This document shows positions 6,749-13,252 of a stretch of DNA of 13,252 nt, one piece after another. The position numbers and the translations under genes are program-made. The notes under the pieces were generated by a model, which saw nothing but the letters and a program-made list of their open reading frames with translations, ran no database searches and was not told the origin of the DNA. The stretch is from assembly GCF_025362455.1 (NCBI RefSeq), contig NZ_JANYGJ010000056.1, forward strand, positions 1 to 13,252, written 5' to 3'. This DNA comes from Deinococcus sp. Its GTDB lineage: Bacteria; Deinococcota; Deinococci; Deinococcales; Deinococcaceae. Position 1 is the stretch's first letter, and each line of letters begins with the position of its first letter.

Positions 6749-6919
6749 CTTCCCCTCCCACCGGTTCGTCCGCCTTTCACCCCATCCGCCTACTACTCCA
6801 CCCGCCTACTACTCCATCCATCCGTCACCTCCCCTGGCAGTGACCCCCCCTCCCTTCGAGCTGCTGCTGTCTGTGCCGCTCTGGGCTGCTTTCAACCGTC
6901 GCTCCGCTGAGGATTCACT
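6749..6919 (+). promoter_or_regulatory. C-rich, G-poor leader with 16-bp repeat (possible Rho-loading region)
   Basis: Between the last transporter gene and the glucosidase, bases 6749-6830 contain 44 C and only 7 G, although the genes on both sides are GC-rich without such skew. C-rich, G-poor, unstructured RNA is the usual signature of Rho-loading (rut) sites. The unit CCGCCTACTACTCCA occurs at 6786-6800 and again at 6802-6816, a 16-bp tandem repeat. No convincing promoter hexamers were found. The glucosidase ribosome-binding site (GAGGA) is at the right end. The region may reduce read-through from the transporter genes or act as an unstructured leader. Confidence 0.45.
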
Positions 6920-9454
6920 ATGACTTCGATCATTCCCACGCCCGCCCACCCGCCGGTCTCCGCTGCGTCGACGCGCCGTATCGACGAGTTGCTGACCCAA
7001 CTGACCCTCGCCGAACAGGTCTCGCTGCTGGCTGGGGCCGATCACTGGACCACCGTGCCGGTGCCGCGCCTGAACATCCCTCCTGTGAAAGTCACCGACG
7101 GCCCGGCGGGTGCGCGCGGCGCCGGATCGTTCGTCTCAGGCGTCGCCACGGCGGCCTTTCCCTGCGGCATCGCGCTGGGCAGCACCTGGGACGCGCCGCT
7201 GCTGCGCGAGGTCGGCGCCGCCCTGGCGAATGAGGCCCGGCTCAAGAACGCGGGCGTGCTGCTGGCCCCGACGCTGAACCTGTTTCGCAGCTCGCTGAAT
7301 GGCCGCAACTTCGAGAGCTACAGCGAGGACCCCGAACTGACCGGCCAGCTCGGCGTGGCCTACGTCCAGGGGCTACAGGCCAGCGGCGTGGCCGCCTGCA
7401 TCAAGCATTTTGCGGGCAACGAATCCGAGTATCAGCGCTCCAGCATCGACAGCCGCATTCCCGAACGGGCGCTGCGCGAACTGTACCTGCGGCCCTTCGA
7501 GCTGGGCGTCAAGGCCGGAGCCTGGGCGGTCATGACCGGCTACAACCGCCTGGAAGGCACTTACTGCGGCGAGCATCCCCGGCTACTCCAGACCATTTTG
7601 CGACAGGAATGGGGCTTTGACGGGGTTGTCATGAGCGACTGGGGCGGCACCCACTCCGGCGCAGCAAGCGTGCGGGCCGGGCTCGATCTGGAGATGCCCG
7701 GCCCCGCCAAGGCCCGCGCCGGGCTGCTCGCCGAGGCCGAGGCCGATCCGGAAACCCGGCAGGCCGTGCGCCACGCCGCCGGAAACCTGCTGCACCTGAT
7801 GCAGCGCTGCGGCATTCTGGACGCGCCGCTCGACGTGCGCGAGGCCGCCGAGCAGCCCGACGAGTCGCCGGAAGTCCGCGCCCTGATCCGCCGGGCCGGG
7901 GCGGCGGGCACGGTGCTGCTGAAAAACGAGGGCCAGTTGTTGCCGCTGCCCGCCCGCGCCCGCGTGGCCGTCATCGGTCCCAACGCGGCCAGTGCGGCGA
8001 TCATGGGCGGGGGCAGCGCCCAGATCAACGCCCACCGCCGGACCTCGCCGCTGGCGGGCCTGAGCCGGGCGCTGGGCGAGCAGAACGTGAGCTACGCCCA
8101 GGGCTGCGGCAACGAGCGCTACCTGCCGGTGCTGGACCTGCCCGTGGAGACCGAGTATTACGCGCCCGGCACCTACCAGCCCGGCCAGGCCGACATCCAT
8201 GTCCCGGCCCTGCACCGTGAGGTGCGCCAGGGCAGCGAGGTGATGTGGTTCTCGGTGCCCGCCGGGATGGCGCCGAGTGCCCTGCAAGCCCGCCTCAAGC
8301 TGACATTGAAGGTGCTGGAGAGCGGCGACTACGAACTGAGCCTGCTGAGCGCGGGCCTGAGCAGCCTGTCTCTGGACGGACAGCAGTTGATCGAGAACTG
8401 GCAGAGCTGGGCGCCGGGCAGCACCTACTTCGGCTTCGGCAGCGACGAGCAGCGCGTCAGGCTGTCTCTGGAGGCCGGAGACCACCAGCTCGTGCTCGAC
8501 TTCGCCGCCCAGCCCTTCGACAACGGCGTCGCCTCCTTCAGCGCGGTGCGGTTGGGGGGCCGCCGGGTGCCCTCTGCCGATCTGATGGCTGAGGCGGTGC
8601 GGGCCGCCGCCGAGGCCGACTACGCCGTGCTGTGCGTGGGCACCAACGGCGACTGGGAAACCGAGGGCGTGGACCGGGTGGGTCTGAGCCTGCCCGGCGA
8701 CCAGGACGCCCTGATCGCGGCGGTGCTGGCGGCCAATCCCAACACGGTGGTGCTGCTCCAGACCGGTGGCCCGGTGCTGATGCCCTGGCTGGCCCAGGCC
8801 CGCGCCGTGGTGCAGGGCTGGTTTCCCGGTCAGGAGGCCGGTGACAGCCTCGCCGACGTGCTGACGGGCCAGGCCGAACCGGGAGGCCGCCTGCCGCAGA
8901 CCTTCCCGGCCCATCTGAGCGACGATCCGGTGCACCCCGAAACCCCAGACGCCCAGTACCCCGGCCATGACGGCCACGTGGACTACACCGAGGGGCTGTT
9001 TACCGGCTACCGGCACACCGACCGGCACCGCCTGACACCGCTGTTCGCCTTCGGCCACGGCCTAAGCTACACCAGCTTTGCGCTGGGCAGCGCCCGGCTG
9101 TCCACGCCGCGACTCGGCCCGGATGAGCGCCTGAGCGTGGCGGTGCCCGTGACCAACACCGGCAGCCGCAGCGGTCAGACCGTCGTGCAGCTCTACGTCC
9201 ACAGCCCGGCCTCCAGGCTGGAGCGCCCCGAAAAGGAACTCAAGGCCTTCGCCAAGCTTCACCTGGAGGCGGGAGAGACCGGCGAGGCGAGCCTGGAGCT
9301 GGACATGCGTTCGCTGGCCTACTTCGACGACCACCTGAATGCCTGGGTGGCCGACGCGGGCGAGTACCACCTGCTGATCGGCCAGAGCAGCGCCGAGCTG
9401 CCGGTCCGGGCCGTGATCCATCTGAGCGGGCGTTGGGAGCAGCCGGTCGGCTGA
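6920..9454 (+). CDS. Beta-glucosidase, glycoside hydrolase family 3 with PA14 insert
   Basis: This 844-residue retaining beta-glycosidase most likely releases glucose from imported beta-glucosides. The ATG at 6920 has GAGGA a few bases upstream. Residues about 20-300 form the GH3 barrel, with NGRNFESYSEDPELTG, the KHFAGNESE motif and the nucleophile Asp240 in VMSDWGG. The second domain begins near 325. It is interrupted at about 415-560 by a PA14-like beta domain, as in Kluyveromyces BglI and Streptomyces DesR, and resumes with GTNGDWETEG, where Glu582 is the likely acid/base. A fibronectin-III-like domain closes the protein (about 735-836). There is no signal peptide, so it should act in the cytosol after uptake. 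PA14-containing GH3 enzymes vary in substrate (cellobiose, gentiobiose, macrolide or aryl glucosides), so the exact sugar is open. Confidence 0.92.
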   Translation: MTSIIPTPAHPPVSAASTRRIDELLTQLTLAEQVSLLAGADHWTTVPVPRLNIPPVKVTDGPAGARGAGSFVSGVATAAFPCGIALGSTWDAPLLREVGAALANEARLKNAGVLLAPTLNLFRSSLNGRNFESYSEDPELTGQLGVAYVQGLQASGVAACIKHFAGNESEYQRSSIDSRIPERALRELYLRPFELGVKAGAWAVMTGYNRLEGTYCGEHPRLLQTILRQEWGFDGVVMSDWGGTHSGAASVRAGLDLEMPGPAKARAGLLAEAEADPETRQAVRHAAGNLLHLMQRCGILDAPLDVREAAEQPDESPEVRALIRRAGAAGTVLLKNEGQLLPLPARARVAVIGPNAASAAIMGGGSAQINAHRRTSPLAGLSRALGEQNVSYAQGCGNERYLPVLDLPVETEYYAPGTYQPGQADIHVPALHREVRQGSEVMWFSVPAGMAPSALQARLKLTLKVLESGDYELSLLSAGLSSLSLDGQQLIENWQSWAPGSTYFGFGSDEQRVRLSLEAGDHQLVLDFAAQPFDNGVASFSAVRLGGRRVPSADLMAEAVRAAAEADYAVLCVGTNGDWETEGVDRVGLSLPGDQDALIAAVLAANPNTVVLLQTGGPVLMPWLAQARAVVQGWFPGQEAGDSLADVLTGQAEPGGRLPQTFPAHLSDDPVHPETPDAQYPGHDGHVDYTEGLFTGYRHTDRHRLTPLFAFGHGLSYTSFALGSARLSTPRLGPDERLSVAVPVTNTGSRSGQTVVQLYVHSPASRLERPEKELKAFAKLHLEAGETGEASLELDMRSLAYFDDHLNAWVADAGEYHLLIGQSSAELPVRAVIHLSGRWEQPVG

Positions 9455-9473
9455 GCCTGGAGTGAGCAACACG

Positions 9474-9513
9474 GCCATGCGCCGCCTGGGATGGTCTCCA
9501 GGCGGCGCATGGC
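9474..9513 (+). terminator. Terminator hairpin after the beta-glucosidase gene
   Basis: GCCATGCGCCGCCTGG (9474-9489) and CCAGGCGGCGCATGGC (9498-9513) form a perfect 16-bp stem around an 8-nt loop, starting 20 bp after the stop codon. Flanking bases (AGCAAC on the left, GTTGCT on the right) could extend it. There is no clear U-tract, only TGTCTC, so termination may be partial or bidirectional. It separates the sugar operon from the convergent remnant gene downstream. Confidence 0.75.
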
Positions 9514-9542
9514 TGTCTCACGTTGCTGCGGTACTGCGTCGG

Positions 9543-9574
9543 CTACTCGGTCACTCGGTTACTCGGTTACTCGG
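9543..9574. repeat. 8-bp short tandem repeat, four copies
   Basis: CTACTCGG, TCACTCGG, TTACTCGG and TTACTCGG follow one another without gaps. The unit is not a multiple of three. The array lies at the 3' end of the convergent MFS remnant, whose last codons run into it. Short octamer or heptamer arrays like this expand and contract by slippage and are often variable between strains. Confidence 0.85.
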
Positions 9575-10134
9575 CGACAGGCGCCGGGCTGCGGCAAGGA
9601 GTCGGTCATGATGAAGCCCAGCACCACCGCGATCAGCCCGTGGCGAAACACCTGGTTCATGGCGCCGCTCAGCCCGGCGCCGGGTTGTGCCAGCACGGCA
9701 TTCTGACCCTGCGGCGTGGTGATCGCCTGCGCCGGAATCTCTGCGAGCTGGCGACGGAGTGCTGTGGGCCGTCGCGGATTGGCCGCCAGGGCACCTGGCT
9801 GAGCGTTGCGGACGGCGGCGGTGACTTCGGCCAGCGTTTTGCCGAAGGCCGCCCTGACCTGCGCGTCGATGCCGCCTGCCCTGAGCACCGCCCGAAGCGG
9901 CTGGGGCGGGTTAGGGTCGGCCAGCAGCTTCGCCACATTACGTATGTCCCTGCTCACGTTTCGGGCTTCCGCCTCGGCGGACCGATCCGGCGGGCTGACC
10001 CTGCGCTGGCCCTGCTGCTCGCTCAGGTGCCCCGGCCCGTCTTGAGCAACTCCTGACCCAAGCTTCAGTTTCCCTGTAGGTTCAGTGCGGCGGCAACCCG
10101 CCTTCCGATTCGTCTGGCACGTCGAAACGGCCAT
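9559..10134 (-). pseudogene. Probable C-terminal remnant of a DHA2-type MFS exporter
   Basis: The minus frame encodes 191 residues. The last part, AGLSGAMNQVFRHGLIAVVLGFIM, resembles the final membrane helix of DHA2 (EmrB/QacA-like) major facilitator exporters. The preceding 90 or so residues (from NVAKLLADP through AEIPAQAITT) look like the long polar loop before that helix. The other 13 membrane helices are absent: the frame begins only about 100 bp from the next gene, so there is no room for them. The final helix is interrupted by Asp and Ser where relatives have hydrophobic residues. The first 45 residues look like random translation, so the true extent is uncertain. It could instead be a small unknown protein, but a decayed gene fragment is more likely. 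Confidence 0.4.
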
Positions 10135-10143
10135 ATTTCTACC

Positions 10144-10149
10144 TATACT
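10144..10149 (+). promoter_or_regulatory. Possible -10 element for the hydrolase-flavoprotein gene
   Basis: TATACT (10144-10149) lies in a short AT-rich patch (CATATTTCTACCTATACTTT) within GC-rich DNA, about 85 bp before the ATG at 10236. No good -35 is seen 16-18 bp upstream (GTCGAA at 10121-10126 is a poor match). The assignment is tentative. Confidence 0.35.
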
Positions 10150-10235
10150 TTCACCTGGACGGCCCCGGCGCCCGGTCGGCCTGCTTGTGGGGCAGCGCTC
10201 CGTACGGCGCGGCGCGGCCTGTCAGGATCGGTCCC

Positions 10236-12689
10236 ATGACGCCCCGACCTCCGCTGTTTTCGTCGTTCACGATGGGCGGCTTCGAGTGCAGCACGCATCG
10301 CCGCAGTTCCGGGCGGCGCCTGGACCTGATCGACGCCACCGGCCACGACCGCTTTGCCGCCCAGGACTACCGCCGGATGGCCGCCGCCCGGCTGGGCACC
10401 GCCCGCGACGGTCTGCGGTGGCACCTGATCGAACGGGTGCCTGGACAGTACGGTTTTCACTCGGCCCACCCGCAGCTTGCGGCAGCGGCTGAGGCTGGCG
10501 TGCAAGTCATCTGGGACCTGCTGCATTACGGCTGGCCCGACCACGTGGACGTGTTCGCCGCCAACTTTCCCGAAACCTTCGCCCGCTACGCCTGCGCCGC
10601 CGCCCGGTTTCTGCGCACGGGCACGTCCGGCCCGCTGTGGCTGTGCCCCATCAACGAGATCTCGTTTCTGGCCTGGGGCGGCGGCGAGGTGGGGTATTTC
10701 AATCCGCACGCCCTGGGGCGCGGCGACGACCTCAAACGGCAACTGGTCCGCGCCGCCGTGCTGGCCACACGGGCTGTGCGCGAGGCCGACCCGCAGGCCT
10801 GCTTTCTGCACGTCGATCCGCTGATTCACGTGACCGGCGACGACCACACCGCGCACGCGGCGCAGGCCGAGCACGAGGCGCAGTTTCAGTCCCTGGACAT
10901 GCTGCTGGGCCGCCTGGCCCCCGAACTCGGCGGCGCCTTCGATCTGGTAGACGTGATCGGCCTGAATTACTACCCCTACAACCAGTGGCGCCTGACCGGG
11001 CCGCAGAGGCGCCGCGAGACCCTCGAACCCGCAGACCTGGGTTACCGCCCGCTGCGCAGCCTGCTGGCATCGGCCCACGCCCGGTACAATCTGCCGCTGC
11101 TGATCGCCGAGACCGGCACCGAGGACCAGGCCCGGCCCGACTGGCTGCGCCGCGTGGGCGCCGAGCTGCAAGCCGCCCAGGCCGCCGGGGTGCCGCTGGA
11201 GGGCGTCTGTCTGTATCCGGTGCTCAACCACCCCGGCTGGGACGACGACCGCCATTGCCACAACGGTCTGTGGGATTACCCGGACCAGGCGGGTGAGCGC
11301 CCGGTCTACGCGCCGCTGGCCGCCGAGCTGTCCCGGCTTCAGGCGCACCTGGCGCGGCGGTCCGAGCTGGTCGGCGCGGTGGCTCAGGCGGCTTCCGGAA
11401 CGCGGCAGCGGGCTGCCTGGGGCGCCGCCGTGACACCGCCTGGTCTGGATTCTTCTGTTCTGATGTCCTGGCGACCCGGTTCAGTGTTGCCAGATTCGGT
11501 GTTGCCCGGTTCCCCGCTACCAGATTCCCCGTTACTAGATTCGGCGCTATCAGAGCCCCTGCCGCCCCCGTCGCCACTCCGCCTGGTGCTGGGCCGCTTC
11601 TCCCAGGCGGCGCCGGTTATCGCCGCCGAGGCCGCCGCCCGCGACGCCGACGCCGAATTTCCGGCCCAGTCGTTCCAGGCGCTCAGGCAGGCCGGGGTGC
11701 TGAGCGCCACGTTGCCGCTCGGTGAGGGCGGGCTGGGGCTGGAAGGCGCCCCGCTGCTGGCGTTCCTGCGGCGGGTGGGCCGCTCCAGCCTGCCTATCGG
11801 GCGGGTCTATGAGGGCCATGTCAATGCCCTGCACCTGATCGGGCGCCTCGGCACCCCGGCGCAAATCGCCCAGGCCCGGCAGGACGCCCGGCGGGGTGAA
11901 CTGTTCGGCGTCTGGAACACCGAGCAATCACCCGGCCTGCGCGTCGAGCGCCTGGCGGACGGCGCCCTGGTGCTGCGCGGCGGCAAGACCTTCGCTTCCG
12001 GAGCCGGGCACGTGACCCGCCCGCTGATGGGCGCCGAGTGGGAGGCGGGTTCGGCCCCGGAGGCCCAGGCCGGGCGCCTGCTGGTGCTGCTACCCCGTGA
12101 GCGCGGCCCAGGTGAGATTGACCGGAGCTTCTGGCAGCCGCTGGGCATGCGGCCCAGCGCCAGCCACCGCATCGACTTCGGGGGCCAGCCGGTCATGCCG
12201 GGAGACCTGATCGGGCAGCCGGGCGACTATTACCGCCAGCCGGACTTCAGCGGCGGCGCCCTGCGCTTCCTGGCCGTCCAGCTCGGCGGCGCCGACGCGC
12301 TGCTAGAGGCCGGACGCGAGCTGCTGCGCGGCAGCGGACGCAGCGGTGACGATGTGCAGCGCCTGCGCTTCGCCGACATGGCCGCCCAGCTCGAAGCGGC
12401 CTGGCAGGTGACCTGCCGCGCTCAGGTGTTGCTTGAGCAGCAGCAGGCGGGTGCCGGGGACGAATTTGCCTTTCTGACGTACCTCTCGCTGGCCCGCAGC
12501 GTCACCCAGGACGCCTGCCTGCTGACCTGCGAGGGGTCCGAACGCGCGGTGGGCGCCCGTGGTCTGATCGCCCCCGAACCCACCGAGCGGCTGCTGCGCG
12601 ACCTGCGGATGTACCTGCGCCAGCCCGCCCCCGACGCCGCCCGCCTGGGCCTGGGCCGGTCCTTGAGGGCCTCGGCGGCCAGGCGGTAG
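10236..12689 (+). CDS. Fusion of a clan GH-A glycoside-hydrolase-like protein and an acyl-CoA-dehydrogenase-like flavoprotein
   Basis: An 817-residue frame. The ATG at 10236 is preceded by AGGA (10224-10227) and by the family's start style (MGGFECSTHRR shortly after). Residues about 8-385 are a (beta/alpha)8 hydrolase-like domain: CPINE (Asn140-Glu141, candidate acid/base), DVIGLNYYPYN, and LLIAETGTE (Glu292, candidate nucleophile). It is related to family-1-type glycosidases. Residues about 415-445 are a low-complexity linker. Residues about 448-805 resemble an acyl-CoA dehydrogenase: a helical N-domain (FSQAAPVIAAEAAARD, then LPLGEGGLGLEG), the central beta domain with LRGGKTFASGAGHV, and a C-terminal helical domain ending in TERLLRDLRMYLRQPAPDAA. 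The usual catalytic glutamate after that motif is not evident. Neither half shows a signal peptide, so both are probably cytosolic. Substrates are unknown. Confidence 0.8.
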   Translation: MTPRPPLFSSFTMGGFECSTHRRSSGRRLDLIDATGHDRFAAQDYRRMAAARLGTARDGLRWHLIERVPGQYGFHSAHPQLAAAAEAGVQVIWDLLHYGWPDHVDVFAANFPETFARYACAAARFLRTGTSGPLWLCPINEISFLAWGGGEVGYFNPHALGRGDDLKRQLVRAAVLATRAVREADPQACFLHVDPLIHVTGDDHTAHAAQAEHEAQFQSLDMLLGRLAPELGGAFDLVDVIGLNYYPYNQWRLTGPQRRRETLEPADLGYRPLRSLLASAHARYNLPLLIAETGTEDQARPDWLRRVGAELQAAQAAGVPLEGVCLYPVLNHPGWDDDRHCHNGLWDYPDQAGERPVYAPLAAELSRLQAHLARRSELVGAVAQAASGTRQRAAWGAAVTPPGLDSSVLMSWRPGSVLPDSVLPGSPLPDSPLLDSALSEPLPPPSPLRLVLGRFSQAAPVIAAEAAARDADAEFPAQSFQALRQAGVLSATLPLGEGGLGLEGAPLLAFLRRVGRSSLPIGRVYEGHVNALHLIGRLGTPAQIAQARQDARRGELFGVWNTEQSPGLRVERLADGALVLRGGKTFASGAGHVTRPLMGAEWEAGSAPEAQAGRLLVLLPRERGPGEIDRSFWQPLGMRPSASHRIDFGGQPVMPGDLIGQPGDYYRQPDFSGGALRFLAVQLGGADALLEAGRELLRGSGRSGDDVQRLRFADMAAQLEAAWQVTCRAQVLLEQQQAGAGDEFAFLTYLSLARSVTQDACLLTCEGSERAVGARGLIAPEPTERLLRDLRMYLRQPAPDAARLGLGRSLRASAARR
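11478..11552 (+). repeat. 15-bp imperfect repeats encoding the domain linker
   Basis: Five consecutive 15-bp units encode GSVLP, DSVLP, GSPLP, DSPLL and DSALS (residues 415-439). A typical unit is GATTCCCCGTTACTA. The array keeps the frame and joins the hydrolase domain to the flavoprotein domain. It is less GC-rich than either side. An in-frame ATG at 11463 lies just before it but has no clear ribosome-binding site. Confidence 0.85.
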
Positions 12690-13252
12690 GCCGTGTCGAG
12701 CAGGTAAGTGCGCCGCACCGCGCCGGGCAGTGCGGCGCGGCTCCCGGCGCTGAGCATGATGCGCCCGGCAGCCGCGTCGGCCCCGGCCTGAATCGGGGCG
12801 CAGAGCTGCCACAGCCAGCCCGGCTCCGGCACGGTATCGGCGTCGGTGCTGACCACGATGCCGCCGGGTCCGGCCCGCTCGGCGGCCAGATCGAGGGCCA
12901 GCCGCCGGGCGCCGCCCACATGCGCCCGGTCTGCGCTCAGCTCGGCCTCGATGACGTCCACTCGTTTGCCGGACTGCTTGCTGAACTGGTCGCTGAAGCG
13001 TGCAGCCGCCCTCGCTCGGCGGGCGGTATCGTCGCCGCAGTTGTTGGTGACGATCAGCACCTGAAGCTTGGTCAGCGGCTGCCCCTGCTCGTCGACCTGG
13101 GCGCACAGGGCACGCACCGTCTGGGCGATGCCCGCCGCCTCGTCACGGGCTGGCACCGCCACCACGATAGGGCCGTTACCAGCTTTGCCCGGCTTGAAGG
13201 AGTTTGGCCCCGTGGCCTGATCGGGAAACGTGGCCTGATCGGGAAACGTGGC
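12422..13252 (-). pseudogene. Family-2 glycosyltransferase, start outside window, C-terminus lost
   Basis: The minus frame is open from the right edge. After a repeated ATFPDQ segment and a short lead it shows a GT2 (GT-A) fold: IVVAVPARDEAAGI (nucleotide-sugar site), VLIVTNNCGDDT, and the DxD-containing STDADTVPEPGW. Such enzymes transfer a sugar from a nucleotide donor onto a lipid, glycan or small molecule. Glycosyltransferase character holds to about TYLLDTAYRLAAEALKD, near 12661. Beyond that the frame is only the antisense of the neighbouring flavoprotein's 3' end and stops at 12422. The acceptor half and any C-terminal helices are missing, so the protein is probably non-functional. Translation may begin upstream of the window; a GTG at 13165 is the only candidate inside it, but starting there would shorten the first beta strand. 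Confidence 0.7.
13209..13252. repeat. 18-bp tandem repeat at the glycosyltransferase N-terminus
   Basis: GTGGCCTGATCGGGAAAC is repeated at least twice and continues to the window edge. On the minus strand it encodes ATFPDQ, in frame with the glycosyltransferase. The true copy number lies outside the window. Confidence 0.85.

Noticed and set aside
7583..9058. Minus-strand open frame (491 codons) opposite the beta-glucosidase
   Set aside because: Composition and lack of motifs mark it as the antisense shadow of the GH3 gene.
9523..10056. Plus-strand open frame over the exporter remnant, including the octamer repeats
   Set aside because: Its protein is Arg- and Gly-rich without helices or motifs, while the minus frame has a recognisable membrane helix.
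10143..11348. Minus-strand open frame (401 codons) opposite the hydrolase-like domain
   Set aside because: The plus strand here has clear catalytic motifs (CPINE, LLIAETGTE); the minus frame has none.
11478..11577. Pentapeptide-repeat-like protein on the minus strand across the linker repeats
   Set aside because: The five-residue periodicity comes from the 15-bp DNA repeat and would appear in any open frame; there is no start context or flanking fold.
11463..12689. Separate flavoprotein gene starting at the internal ATG before the linker repeats
   Set aside because: No clear ribosome-binding site and no upstream stop; the frame is continuous with the hydrolase-like domain.

Overview
The window is high-GC DNA and looks like a Deinococcus-type chromosome or megaplasmid. 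This is judged from gene content and codon style; no taxonomic search was possible. It holds two functional blocks with damaged genes around them.

Block 1 (about 1-9513) is a beta-glucoside or oligosaccharide uptake and hydrolysis locus. At the left edge, the C-terminus of an IS630-like transposase (1-129) abuts a LacI-family repressor on the minus strand. Only the repressor's DNA-binding head and hinge survive (113-325). A palindromic operator with a CG centre (534-551) lies inside back-to-back promoter-like elements between the repressor remnant and the transport operon. The operon encodes a secreted family-5 solute-binding protein (750-2408), a DppB-type permease (2663-3652), a DppC-type permease fused in frame to a DppD-type ATPase (3649-5658) and a DppF-type ATPase (5639-6748). 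A C-rich leader and a GH3 beta-glucosidase with a PA14 insert (6920-9454) follow. A perfect 16-bp hairpin (9474-9513) closes the block. The likely scheme is periplasmic binding of an oligosaccharide, import by an Opp/Dpp-class ABC transporter, and cytosolic hydrolysis by the GH3 enzyme. With the repressor cut by an insertion sequence, the locus may be deregulated.

Between the blocks (9559-10134, minus) is what looks like the C-terminal remnant of a DHA2-type MFS exporter.

Block 2 (10236-13252) is more unusual. One 817-codon ORF joins a clan GH-A hydrolase-like protein to an acyl-CoA-dehydrogenase-like flavoprotein through a linker of five 15-bp repeats. The flavoprotein half appears to lack the usual catalytic glutamate. 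A family-2 glycosyltransferase converges on it and is cut short where the two genes meet. As I recall, these families co-occur with PIG-L deacetylases and SAM methyltransferases in poorly characterised clusters, so this may be part of an undescribed glycoconjugate or sugar-modification pathway.

Two themes run through the window. Two neighbouring gene pairs are fused in frame with no stop codon between them. Short tandem repeats sit at gene starts, gene junctions and linkers: 18 bp x3, 16 bp x2, 8 bp x4, 15 bp x5 and 18 bp x2+.
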